A stretch of DNA of 64,000 nt from Neelides folsomi (lineage: Eukaryota; Arthropoda; Collembola; Neelipleona; Neelidae), in contig JAQGBZ010000285.1 in the NCBI GenBank assembly GCA_034687125.1, positions 1-64,000 on the forward strand, read 5' to 3'. The position numbers and the translations under genes are program-made. Positions 1 to 12,800 of this stretch are shown here, one piece after another (position 1 is the first letter of the stretch; every line of letters starts with the position of its first letter). The notes beneath the pieces are model-generated. The model saw only the letters and a list, made by a program, of their open reading frames with translations. It did no database searches and was not told the origin of the DNA.

Positions 1-162
1 TAAATTGATTGTAATTTTTGTAATAAAACAGAGAGTAAAATAATTATTTTGAATTAATATAATTATTTGGGATTTCCCGGTTTTTTACCGGTTAACCGGT
101 AAATGGCATTTTCATTTACCGAAAACCGGTAAAAAATATTTTTACCGAAACTGCGAGCCCTA
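1..162. repeat. hAT-like non-autonomous element, right end (truncated by window start)
   Basis: The stretch is rich in CGGTAAA/TTTACCG words and ends in GAGCCCTA. It matches, over about 100 bases and with the same word order, the right end of the more complete element at 1042-1577, which ends in GACATCCCTA. The terminal TAGGG on the reverse strand resembles hAT-superfamily ends of the Ac type. The left end lies outside the window, so no target duplication can be checked. Confidence 0.55.
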
Positions 163-578
163 CTCAGTTCTCAATTGTACATCACCTTCGTTGTTTTCAG
201 CAGTTGACTCAACTTCGGCCAATGGTGATTTTTCAATCTCTGAGCATAAGTTTTTTGCATCTCGGAATGTCACTAAATAATACAATAACTTTATTTTGTG
301 ATAAATATTTAATTAATGAATTATTTGATTAATAATTTAGTAAGTAATTATTTTGGTTACCTGCATAATGAAGTATTTTTACGTCGTGGTATTCCCAATG
401 ATCAGATGGATCCTGTTCTCTTTTTAAGCATTTTCTTATGTAGGACAATGAGCCTTTGGGCCAACGACACTTGTGAATCTTTTTAGAATTGATTTCATCT
501 TCAATCACCCAAGATATGGGTACACTTTCGAAGACTTTTTCATTTATGAATTGAATTATGACGAATTTATAATTTGAG
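160..578 (-). CDS. Fragment of arthropod-type uncharacterised gene, truncated by a transposon end
   Basis: Two minus-strand exons join in phase: 578-361 (acceptor AAG, donor GTAACC) and 272-160 (acceptor TTTAG, stop TAG). The joined peptide of about 109 residues has the order FVIIQF...VPISWV...KCRWP...IRKC...HWEYHDVKIL, then a DAKNL stretch. From memory this resembles the N-terminal module of a large, poorly known insect family (often annotated with DUF4806): a beta-rich start, a C-x-WP motif, a W-x-x-Y/H-x-VKVL strand and a helical end. No function is known to me. The 5' exon with the start codon was not found. The stop codon lies inside the terminal TAGGG of the neighbouring hAT-like repeat, so the protein seems cut short by the insertion. 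It may be a pseudogene. Confidence 0.4.
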
Positions 579-1041
579 CTTATTTATAAAAGTAAATTAA
601 TCTAATTTACTCGCCTAAATTTGAATAATTCTTGAAGATTTGATTATGAGAATGGCACTCGATCGAATTCAAAAATGGCGTCTAATTTCTAGATTATTCT
701 TGTGGGGTTGTAAAATGATCATCCGCTAGGATTCTTATATTGGCATCTTATATTGTACCAAGCTTGGCCCAATAAATACAAATGCGTATTGGGGAAAAAA
801 GGCAACCCAATATCACGCCGTTATGTTTAAAAGCTTGGCATTTGATAGTTGGCTACAAACATACAAACTTATAACGGGCCATTAATGGCATTATATCGTT
901 TATTCGGTTATTGGCTAACAATATTAAAATGAGCCTGGCCCATGACACATTAGCCATGATCAAATTTTAAGCCGATATTTAGCCGTGTAACGATGCTCAG
1001 CCGATCCTAGGCCAATTCGACAAAGTTCTTTGGGTATTTAC
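579..1041. other. No gene seen
   Basis: AT-rich sequence with scattered GGCC/GCCGA words that hint at decayed repeat material. No open frame or RNA gene could be supported. Confidence 0.4.
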
Positions 1042-1577
1042 TAGGGATGTCAATTACGATTAATCGATAAACGATTAATCGGTAAATTGTCTTATTTTGG
1101 TATATCGTTTACCGATAAAAATTGAGTGGATAAATCGATAAATTCGATAAATTATCAAATGCAATAATCGATAAGATTTACCGGGATTTATCGAGATTTT
1201 GAGGAATTTTTTGATAAAAACATGATTTAATAAAAAATCTTTAATTTAGATTATTCTATAAATCTAAATAACAATGTATTTATCAATTTTTAGTTATAAT
1301 ATAAATGAAAAATATATTTGAAAAAAGGCGAGCAGATTTTCAAAATATTTAAATTTAATTAATCATATTTTTTTAATTAATATAAGATTTTTTGACACCT
1401 CATTAAAAGATAATGTCATATTTTAAATTTAAAATCATAATTAATAACTTTCTTCAATTTTTTCATATAAATATATGCATTAAACGATTTATCGGCTTTT
1501 TATCGATTAATCGGTAAATGGAATTTCCATTTATCGTTTATCGGTAAATATTATTTTTATTGAAACTGACATCCCTA
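1042..1577. mobile_element. hAT-like MITE, about 536 bp
   Basis: The element begins TAGGGATGTCA and ends TGACATCCCTA, a perfect 11-bp terminal inverted repeat. Both subterminal regions are dense in CGATTAATCG/CGGTAAA words, typical of hAT subterminal repeats. There is no transposase frame. The right half matches the repeat at 1-162. I see no clear 8-bp target duplication in the flanks, so the superfamily call rests on the ends alone. Confidence 0.6.
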
Positions 1578-1741
1578 ATCCTCATACAATATAAGATATA
1601 AGCACATTAATTGTATCCATAACGTATTTTTACATATAAATAAAATGCAATATTACATAAAGTCTGATATAAATTTATAAATAACTACATTTATTAATAT
1701 CATATTAGTGAATACAGTGAATAGTGATGAATTATTATTGA

Positions 1742-1744
<3 letters not shown>

Positions 1745-1777
<33 letters not shown>
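1745..1777. repeat. (GATT)n microsatellite
   Basis: About eight uninterrupted GATT units. Confidence 0.9.
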
Positions 1778-2152
1778 ATCATAAGAATTGAATATCTTTA
1801 TTCAAAATGTTTTAAATGAATGAGGAATATGTTATTATTGGATGAAAAATAAATGACGACAGTAATATGACGTGAATGACTTCTTGTGATTGAAAAGCAA
1901 ATGTGGAATAGAGTTATTAAAGGATTAATAAATGAACCGCAAATAATCGCAGTAACCTTTTCGAGTCATCATTTCTTTTGAGGCATGAAGAAGTGGAAAA
2001 GTCCTTCACTTATTATTTAATCTCACAAGTTCATTAAATTCCTTTATTTCTTCCTTCTTATCGTGCTTGAATAAATGTCAACACATCATTTCTTATTTAT
2101 TGCGTAATTTAATATGTTCGGGTATTATTTATTAACTTAAAAATGAATGTGA

Positions 2153-4683
2153 ATGAACTTTCTATTCAATCAAGTGTATGTATCTGAGAAGAATTTAATA
2201 AATAACGTTCGCTTTATAAAAAACTTATTGTTAGTTTTCATATTTTGGGTTTGGGTATTTTTATCATTAACTTCGCTGAAGTCTGTTCAGAATGTTGAGT
2301 CATTATTATTTTCTATGTCAAACAAGTCTCGTTGGACTTGGTTGGATTACAAAATTACCGTCCATCATCATAATTAGTGATAATCCGATAGATAATTATG
2401 TTTGTAATGGAAAAGAACAAAAAATAACTTCAATCATTAAACCAATTAAATTCTTTCAAATCAAAATTCTGCCATTTCACCCCCATGAATCAGTTATATT
2501 ATATTTTGACTTGTCTTCCAACAACGAAACATTAAGAGCAGTTGAAAAAGTAAAGTCGTTCCAAACTTCTCAATTCCAAATAGCGCCATATTTAATTACA
2601 AAATGGAATACAAATGAAAATGTCATAAAATCAATTGAATATCTTAAAAATTGGTCGCTAATTTCAAAAATGACAATAACGGACAACTCGTACTTTATGA
2701 TAACGGAGTTTGGTGATACAACTCTTGTTAAACCATTTTGCATTGAAAAAATTTGTTCTGTAGAAAGCGTTCCGATGATCGAATTTGACCATCAAATTTA
2801 TGTTTTACCAATAAAGAAAATCAATTTTCAAATGGCTAAAATCAAAACAGGGTTTGTTTTACGTGTAAGACAATTAAAAATTAAGCATTTAAATTAAATA
2901 TAAATACCTCGTATAAGATTATTGTATTTTTGCATTATGTAGAACAACCCCAGAGGAGAAAACTCAACGAAAAATTCAAATAGCGGAGAAAAAACCATTT
3001 TATTAACTGGAAACACAACTGCTTATCAGCAAATGGCATACAGTCAGGATTATTTGAACATTAGGTATTCAAATTCACGTTGTTAATTTGCATAGATCTT
3101 TATAATATTGGTAATGGTAAAAATATTTAAATTGGGCTTTAATAATGTTTCATACTTAAAACTTAACACAAATTACAGTTTGGAAATTCATTTTGAAAGA
3201 AATTCACATGAAACAGAATTTTTCGAAGATAATTTGAAACAAAATAATTTTGATATTTGGAGCACTCCGTTAAGAATGTTAGATAAAAAGACCGACATTT
3301 TAAGATTTCTACCAACCATCTACGAAAGAAAGTTAATATACCTTAAAAAACATTTTATATGAACATTGATATATGAAAAGGTGAATCATATTAATAAAAT
3401 CATTTTTAGATTGGCGATATATTTTAGAAAACCAACCCATTTTCAGCTTTTTACTGAATTAAAAATTCATACTAGAATATTTGACTCGTCAACTTGGAGG
3501 ATTATTTTAATTACATTAGTATTTCTAACCATATCTCGTTCAATAATTGCTGATGAGAGTATTTGGGAGTCATGTTGGTTCATGTTTTCATGTTTCACTT
3601 TGAAAAGTAATTTTTAAAAATCAATATACTAAAAGGATCAATTATATGAACAATTTCTCCCTAAATATTACAATTTTATAATTTCAAAAATTAGGTTGGA
3701 AAAGTGAAGTTTACAATAACTCCGGAAGAATTCTGGCGTTCACGGCGTCTTCAATGTGTTTTTTCTTATATGCAATTTACAGCGCGAGTCTCATTTCCTC
3801 GTTATACAATAAAACTCAAGTTGCATTGACCATCCATGATCTTGTTCAACTCGGTTACAAGTTTCAGATTCACAATGATTCATTTATTCCTAATCATCAA
3901 ACCAGTCAGGAAGTACTCTATTCCATAATTCCAATAATCTCAATTAATTATATAATAATGATTTAATAACTAAATTATTATTTAAAGACTCATTCAACTG
4001 GTTCAGGAGAAAAACTTCAAAATCTTATATATAACAATTTATATAATACGGAGGCAAATTTAACTGAAAATATGACAGTAAATTCACTTTTGAATGTTCC
4101 GAATTTCGCGTACATTACGGAGTTCCATAGTATATTAGGACGCTTAGCAGAAAATTTTCAATGCGACCTTTCCGACATGGACCATTGTGAATTTTGCAAA
4201 TTCGACAACATTCCATTGAAAGGATATACAGTTCATATGGCAAGCACCATGAGAAAAGATTCGCCATATTTTGAATATATGAAAATCCCGTAAGATTTGT
4301 AAAAAAATTCCAAATATGATCTGAAAAACTATTCATTATGAAATGAATTTAGGCGCCTTTTAATAAGGGAGGCTGGGATTAGGAATCTTCACTTAATGAA
4401 AGAAGAGCGAGCTAATGGAGAAAAGATTCATCAATGTAGATCCAATGCGGATGGAGAAAGTAAAGAAAAGTTAATGAGGTTTGAAATTCATGACACGATG
4501 TTACCAATTTCAATGTTTATTACAGGATATATTCTTAGTTTTCTCATCTTCATTATTGAAATGATCATTTTATATCGGGTAAAAATAAAGGTAAAAATTT
4601 TAAATTATAAACGATTTTTATCGACACACTTTGCGAAAATGAAATTTAATATCAAGTCTAACAAGGATAACGTTTTCAAATAA
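2153..4683 (+). CDS. Divergent ionotropic (glutamate-receptor-like) receptor
   Basis: Likely a ligand-gated cation channel of the arthropod IR class, used in chemosensation at the plasma membrane. Supported exons are 2292-2864, 3096-3331, 3410-3606, 3695-3912, 3988-4289 and 4353-4683, with matching phases throughout. Exon 3410-3606 carries M1 (WRIILITLVFL) followed by the pore stretch ESIWESCWFMF. Exon 3695-3912 carries M3, ending YSASLISSLYN at the place of the iGluR SYTANLAAF motif. The last exon carries M4 (MFITGYILSFLIFIIEM) and a basic tail. The N-terminus is unsettled: the best signal-peptide-like stretch (NLLLVFIFWVWVFLSL, near 2220-2270) lies in another frame from the 2292 body. An open stretch at 2943-3064 would break the frame if spliced in. 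Either an unseen 5' exon or pseudogenisation could explain this. It is not a canonical AMPA/kainate receptor. Confidence 0.7.
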
Positions 4684-5613
4684 GATTATAGATTTTACTA
4701 ATAAAATTTATTAATAATAACAATAATAAGATAATATTACAGCATATATAATAATATGTAAATATTGACTACCTAATACATACATACAGTCATACAGGCA
4801 AGGCATACCATACTTTATTACATTTAGTTTTAGTATTACATAAAGTGTACAGATAGATGACACAAAGTCACAATATTATAAAAATAAAGCAATCAATTGT
4901 AATAAAAATCGACAATCAAATTACCATATTATTGTTCATAATGTGTAATGCATACAAACTAGAATTCTAAATGTTGCAATTTTTGCAAAAATATTAATTA
5001 GTATTATATTAGGAAATTACAAATTCAATATAATGTTTAATTATATAAGACCCCATTCTACAAGCGTTATTCAATATTATTAATAGATTGTACTATGAAA
5101 AAATTCTGTGTCAGTAGTGTGGTTAAAAGTGTTGGATGAGCTTTTCAACCCAAGTACATACATTTATTATGACTTTTAACTGATATGAATTCTATTAAAT
5201 GTAATGGGATATTTATGTACATTTAAAGAAATAAAATATAAGAACTCCTGATTCAATCTTGAGGTCGAATAGAGGACAGAGACTCCATGGATAAACACAG
5301 TATGGTAAATGGTAAGTTCATGCAAGTGCCCAATGTGAGTTACGAATATAAATAATTCATACATAAAATAAGTTATTAATAAGTAGACATAAGTAATCGT
5401 AATTGATTAAATGAGGTTTAGTAAAGGTGATGCAACTCATGTCAACATTCTCCATCGAGGTCATTTTCGATAAGGGACATTTCCGATAAAGATCATGGTC
5501 CTGGATCCTGGGATGTGGAGGTCATGAGGTCGCTAAATGAAAAGAAGAACCATCCCCTAATAAGTCATTTCATTTCTTCTTCATCTCTCAAACTCGTCTC
5601 AAGTGAGATCAAG
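4684..5613. promoter_or_regulatory. Intergenic and urate oxidase upstream region
   Basis: No gene is seen. Close to the urate oxidase start there are two near-identical copies of CATTTTCGATAAGG / CATTTCCGATAAAG (about 5461-5490), i.e. paired GATA-type sites. Their role as promoter elements is inferred only. Confidence 0.3.
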
Positions 5614-6803
5614 ATGGCAAGTGCAATTCGGACAACTCTCTATCCGGGAAAGAACGAGGAAAGAACCAACGAGGAGAGAAGTGAAAATTCTCATTCGGAA
5701 TTTGAATTCTTGGACACTGGATATGGAAAGAACAACGTGAAGGTTCTTCACATTCGTCGCGATGGTCCAACTCACTTCATTAAAGAGTTTGAGGTAAATA
5801 CTCAATTGAGTCTTGACTCAAAGAAGGATTATTACACCGGAGACAATTCGGACATTGTGGCCACTGACAGCCAAAAGAACACTGTTTACATCTTGGCCAA
5901 ACAACATGGAATTAAAAGTCCTGAAGAATTCGGTCTCCTTCTCTCTTCTCACTTTATCACCAAGTATCCACATGTGAACAAAGTGAGAGTTTGCATTGAG
6001 GAATCTCCCTGGGAAAGACTCGTGTCGGATGGAATTCCGCATAATCATGCTTTCATTTCAACTCCAGTCGCTCTTAGATTTTCGACAATCATTCTTCGTC
6101 GTGGAGGCAAGAAAACTTTTTTATTTTAAAGAAATGAACTTAAATGATTAATTATAATTTAATTAAAATTATTTATTAGGTTAATTTATGTTAAATATTG
6201 TTTATTTTTCAATTCAGCTATGCCTGAAATTGAATCTGGAATGAAGAATTTGCGTGTGATCAAAACGACTCAATCAGCCTTTGTTAATTTCATCCAAGAT
6301 GAATTCGCGACTCTTCCGGACGTCCAAGAAAGAATTTTCTCTACAGTCGTCTATGCTCGATGGAACTACGGTTCAACTTCTGGAGTAGATTATGACAGAG
6401 CTTGGTATATAAAATGAATCAAAATTTATATTCATAAAAATAGTAAAATAAAGTTGTAGATTATATTTTTATAGAGGAGATATTTTTTAAATTGACATTC
6501 ATTAGGGAAACGGTGCGGGATTGCATTTTGGATGCATTCGCTGGACCCCCAGATAAGGGAATCTTTTCCCCATCCGTGCAAAACACCTTGTATTTGGCAG
6601 AAAAGAAAGTTCTTGAACAAATCCCACAAATGTCAAAGATCGAGGTTCGTCTCCCAAATAAGCATTATTACCCGATCGATTTCTCAAAGTTCTCCAAATT
6701 CTCGGTTAATCCAAATCTTGAAGTTTTCCTTCCTGGAGATAAACCTGCGGGAAACATTCAAGCTGTTCTTGGCAGAAAAGCTTTCAGCTTTGGAAAATTG
6801 TAA
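5614..6803 (+). CDS. Urate oxidase (uricase)
   Basis: Oxidises urate to 5-hydroxyisourate in purine breakdown, normally in peroxisomes. Three exons, 5614-6106, 6218-6404 and 6506-6803, give 325 residues, close to the usual 300-340. The family's order is complete: TGYGKNNVKVLHIRRDG near the N-terminus, the catalytic-site stretch NSDIVATDSQKNTVY, HAFI, VIKTTQSAFVNFI, the FAGPPDKGIFSPSVQNTLY block, and LPNKHYYPID with the conserved Asn-x-His. The start at 5614 is chosen because AAGATGG fits a good context and gives a normal N-terminus; an in-frame upstream ATG at 5515 would add 33 atypical residues. The first intron appears to use a GC donor (GAG|GCAAGA). The C-terminus is GKL, a weak variant of the SKL-type peroxisomal signal. 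Intron 2 splits the conserved W codon in phase. Confidence 0.93.
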
Positions 6804-9800
6804 ACCAAAAATCTATGAGTTCTCTTTAAACTACCTTCATCTTTATCTGACAAGACTTGTCTACCATTATTAATTGAATTTCATCTTATTCAAAGGAAAG
6901 AAAATTAAAGACCTATGAAATTAATGTTTAAGAATTCTTCATTTAAAATTCAAATTTAATATAAAATCCCACTATGTATGTACTATGTATATATCTTTAT
7001 GGATTAAATAATTGTTGTCGACATATATGGCTCTACTTATAAACATGTGCCGGCATTTGCTTATAAGCATTGGAAAATTAATGACAGTAAAATTACACTA
7101 TCAAACATAATCTTATTAAAATGAAATAAGGTATAAAGTACATTCTTTGAAGTTTTATATTGTACATAAGATCCCATATAGCATATAAATTATGTATAGT
7201 CGGTATCTCAGTTTGTGTACTCAATGCAATATAAGCAGTATATCACGATGCATTAAAATTGAAAAAGCCTCATATAACCATTGAATGCATTGGGGAGAGA
7301 AAGGGAAAGGGCGATTGTGCAAAATGTGATTATGTAATGGCACGAGTTGAGACTCGTTTTACCAAATCTAGATTTCAATTCTAGGTCACCATCTGAAAAG
7401 ATATAATAAAATATATAAAACCACTTTCACGTTCACACTCCAATGCTCATCTAGTCTATTTATATAAACAGTATGATGATCTTCCTTTCCAAGTCCATCT
7501 TATTATTCTCAATTGATCAAGTGGACCAGTTTATGACAATTTAATGATCTCCCCCACATTTTGAACATTTATTCATGCGGCAGTCAGTATCCAAATTCGC
7601 AAACAATAATTATAAAAAGATGATTCATTTTCATTCAAATGAGTATAGCACTACATTTATTACGTTCTTCGATCCAACAGTGATTCATATATATTTCATT
7701 TTCACAATTTGTAAAATTAAACACTTAATAGATAACAACAGGTGAAGAAAGAAAAAAGACTCGGGAACTTGTCAAACTGATTAAAGATTTCCCGCAAAGT
7801 CTCGACATTAAAGTTTCAAGCCTTTTATAATTTTCTCATGTACATTTCAAGTTCACTCTCAGGTTTGTTATTTAACTTGTTAATATTCTTTCTTTTAAAA
7901 AGATTAAACAATTTAGTTATCTATCTATTGTAATTGTAAGATTTGTCATTTAAATTGATTTTCCTGTCATATTATATCATATTGAAATTACGGAATTAAT
8001 GTTATATTTGAATTTTTAAAAGACTATGAATCTTGAATTGCCATACTCTCATCATAATTATTTCAATATTATTTAAAGGTCAAATATTTAGTAAGTAGCG
8101 AAAAGGTTGGCTAAAATAAATTTCTTTGGCTAACAAATTTTTATTAGATTTAGTATAAGTAGATGTTATAATGTTATTTCTCAAAAATCCTTCAGGCAGG
8201 TTCGAAATTTCATCACGATATCCCATTTTCAGCAAATATATACTTTTCCTTCCATTTATAATTTTAATTTATTAAAGATAAATTCTTTAAATTGGATAAT
8301 AATAATAACTAAAGTATACTATTTAATATAAATCATATAATACCCACAATCTCTCTTCTTAAATTATGAAAAATTGAATAATAATAATAATAATTAATGA
8401 ACCTGATGATCATACAAGTTTCGTCCATTCAAAAAAATCATCATGAGCACATTCACATCAACTGTTATATTATATTTTACCTCTCTTCCCCTCCCCACCA
8501 GAAGAATACATTTGTATAATATTTATATAATAATATAGTGTGTATGTAGACTTCGTTCAATTACAACATTTAGTTAATTATATATATTAATTATTATTTA
8601 GTACAAGAGGAAGGAAAAAGAGTTTCGTACAAAATAAAGATATTTTTTATATTTATGGCTAACAAACATTTATTTTCTCGACTCATCTCACAATTATTTA
8701 AAATCAATTAGCTTTTACTTTTTACGCATATCATTGTAAATATTTAAATGCTTGTTCAAAGAGATACAAGAAAACTACTTTTTAAGAAGGCCGAGCGTTC
8801 TACAACAAGATTTGATTGTATTAAATAGATTATATGTGTAGAGATATATTAATAATATTTTTAATATATATATTTAAGTAAACGCTACACGCTTTGACCA
8901 TACATCTCCATCAATGGATTCGCATACGCATTAAACCTTTCATTTTTCATATATTATAACATTCTGCACAGTATTGTTATATTTATGTATATATTAGATT
9001 CACCATTCGACTCGAAGGAAATTTTTCAAGACTTTTAAACCAATTTCACAAATCAAATCATAATTATACAATTTGTGATTTTTGTAAACTATGATTATAA
9101 TAATAACCGAAAAACCTGAAAAAGAAGAAATGGGGATACACAGGAAAGAAGGAAAAAAATATTCACAATATTATTTAATATAATATATTTTTATTTTTAA
9201 TTAAATTTAATATAACATTATTACAACTCTTTAAAAATAAATTAAACTTTTAATATGTGTAGATTGTCGTCTAGTCAAATGGAATGTCGCACAATCGATA
9301 ATATATTACGATTTATATATAATCAATAATAAATGAAAAAAAACAACCTTATTACATTAATTTTTCACACTTCATGCTGATTACATTTAAAAAGTATTCT
9401 AGTAATATATACATATTACAGTTTTTTTAGCAGAGATTGTCCTAATGCCCTAAACAAATCCCCCCAAAAGAGTTCAAATAAAAATAAACACTTTCTCTTA
9501 CATCTAAATATATAATATATTGTATTTGAAGAATAATTAAATATGTACTTCATAGCAGTGTGGGTGTGTAAATACGATTTAAAGTGAAGTTACTTTATCA
9601 CCATTAGGAAAAAAAAGTTACGACAATATTTATACAATTAAACATCTATGAAAGAAAATGATTGATTCAAGAGATACTTTAAGATTGTAATGAATTAAAG
9701 TAAATATGTGTAAATATCTTCACATGATAAGGTAGCAATATATATTTAATATTCTTTCAATGATTATTCCTACGATTCCGATAGCTTAACGTTCCTAAAC

Positions 9801-9899
9801 CCAGTACCATTTTTGTCAGAGCTAATTGAAAAAAAGAAAAAAGTGGGGAAAGTTTTAAAAAGAGGACGTAAAGATCTATTATATACAAAAATACGCCTA
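6804..9899. other. 3.1 kb without a recognisable gene
   Basis: Strongly AT-rich with poly-A/T runs and no ORF above about 60 codons. It lies between convergent genes, so it probably holds the 3' UTRs of urate oxidase (left) and FTZ-F1 (right), the latter often long. Confidence 0.5.
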
Positions 9900-12800
9900 T
9901 TACTTCCTCTTCGCATGGAGCATTTCCATTAGTAGGGTTTGCGTTGGTGCCGACCCGTTCATGTGTTTAAAATAAAGATACTCCTCTCCGCGGTTCGCCA
10001 CATTTCGAAGATCAGGGAGAATTTGAAGAAGTTTTGTGAATTTTTCCTAAAAAACAAATAAAAAATCATTAGCATAAAATTAATAAAAAATAGACGTATT
10101 TATATTGTAAAGAGGATTTTATAAAGTTTAAAGTAAAGAATTAAAATTATTATATTAAATATTGAATGGCCCAAATCAAAAAGGAATCAATTAGGTAAGA
10201 ATAATCATCATAAAAGGATTAGGGATCAGGTGAATATAAAATACAAAAAGTCCTTTTGGACCAAAAAGATATAAAATACCTAGTAAAAAATATTAAGGGT
10301 AAGTAAATAAATAAATCTTATAAAGTATAATTTAACAATCTTGACACGAATTAATGGTGGTATATTATAATCAAATAATCATTACAGTATTAGTTATATC
10401 AGCCCTAAAGAACGTTCTCAAATCTTTAAGTGCATTATTATCTCATACAATGCAACAATGCAAGAGACGTGTATTAAAGTACATTAGTTGTATATAAAGT
10501 CAACCAACGAGTGTGTGGGTCACTCTCACTTTCCACATCGCACACCTCACAGACATCATCATAAACTACGTAATATAATGAATTCGTATCCTGTCGTTGG
10601 GTCGGAAAGCACTCATGAGTGAGAATGGGCACAAAGGCACACACACGGTGTAATACATCAGAGTATTCTGCATACCTTCTCTCCCTACATACATGAATTT
10701 GATATTACGGTGTGGATGTACAACATTCACTCTTTTACTACTCCGCAAATCTCTCATGGCATAGGGGAGATTTAGGTCAAGATCTCAATCAAACGGTTTC
10801 AGGTCTCGGGCAGTAATTCCTCCTTTATAAATAGACCTCAACCTCGCAAGAATTGTAATTCAGGCCAAAAAATATTTCTTTTTACTATAATTAAATCATC
10901 CTAAATATCTTCCCTACATTTCTCACCAATTAATTATATAAATTCAATTCAAAGAATTTATAAAAAACCAAACATAATTATTCAATTTGATAGTAGATAT
11001 CTACGAGTGCATTACGAGTAAATAATGCCAAAATCTGGTGACCTAATTTAACTCAAATATGCGTATAATAAAGAGAATATAAACGTAGTTAACATACATT
11101 ATATGAAATAAAGTGTATTATATAAACAAACATTGAAAAAAATGTCCCTGCCATTAAAATAGACATAACTAAAATTTTCGCAATTTTCGTGCTAAATGTC
11201 ATTTGAAATAATGCTGAGTTTGTTTCAAACGCACGTCTACATTTTACAAATATATTTTTCTTCTACACAAACACTTCAAATTAGTTTTACATTTATGAAC
11301 AACTCGCATTATTCATCATCATCATCAACAAAGTTTTTCTTTGTAATTACTAATTACATATGTAGGGATTACAAAAACTTTTTCTGCAAAATGGCACGTG
11401 TGACTCAAAAATGGTCTATATAGCAAATGCCCTATACTAGAGTAAGGTATAAGGGCAAAAGGAACATTTTAATTGTCTCAACGCTTTTGTCTCATTATCC
11501 CATTAAAAGAAATTGTAAGGTGAGTTAAAAAAGAGAGAAGATCCCATATTGGGCCGAGAGGGAGATGAAAAGGAAAGGGAGGATGATGCAAGAGAGAATT
11601 AAGGTAATTTGTTTAAAGAGGGGCTCGATTTAAGTAATGGAAGGTGGAGTGAAGGGAGGGAGAGATGGAAAAGTAGGCCATCCAACGGGGTCGGGGTCAT
11701 TATTCAAACTCCTAACCTGGACTTGAGGATAGCAGTTGATGCAGTAGGTGAGGAGACTCTGCTGGACGTGGTCGTGAGTCTCCTGGACGTGCTTCCGTGA
11801 CATCAGTCCCTTCACATCTGCAAAAAAAGAAAAGAAAGAGAATAGATGATTGAAATTTGATGAAAAGGGAAAGGAATGCGAATGGAACGAAGGAACCAGA
11901 CATATTTCCCTCGCCCTTTTCTTCCATTCAACCAACATTGGTTCGTGAGAGGATTTCCTAACTTTTCCCTTACATAAGAGACTCGCTGAGCGGAAACGTT
12001 TTATTTCATTCTATTTTACAATTATCTAACTTCTATTCATTATTTAATATCAACCTCATTTAAATCACAATAACTTACAATTTAATAAGAAATATTCTTA
12101 TATACCTAAGCAAAAGACTATAAAATTTATCTGAAATATATGATAAAATGAAATTCTATTTATTAACTAACGTATATGACTAAATATCAATATACTTAAA
12201 TACTTGAACTAAAAATTCTTCTACAATTTAATAAGATTCAATAAAATATTATATTATTAAAAAAATGAATAATTTTTAAAGATCTTACTCATACCGGGGT
12301 TGAGGAGGAGGAGAAACTTGAGGCAGACGTAGTCAGCCACGTCGAATTTGATATCGGTGAGCTTGGCGGAAATTTCGTGAAACCGCTCGAGTGAGGCAGG
12401 AACCCCGAGAAGGGCAAGGGAGAGGAGGTCAAACTTTTGTCCATTGGGAAGTGGGGCATCATCGGGGAGACCAGCATGGAGGCGGTGGTGGAGGTGGTCC
12501 AGCACCAACATGTCACTCCACGAGTGTTGGAGTAACTTCATCTGGTCGTCAACCTATAAGAATTAAAATTAAAGAAATTAACCACCCAAATCAACCAAAT
12601 TTTAAAACCTTTTATTTTAACCATACCAATTACCCGATTGTTTCAAACTTACTTTTAGGTCCTTGAAGAATGCCGAATTTCTGGCCCAGTCGACTTGGGC
12701 AAAAAGGTTCTGGTCGAGGACCTTACAGAGGAGTTCGAAGAGGTCGACCTCGCACTGGTTGTACGTCTGGTTCTGGAGTAGGTTGAACAAAGCCCCTTGC

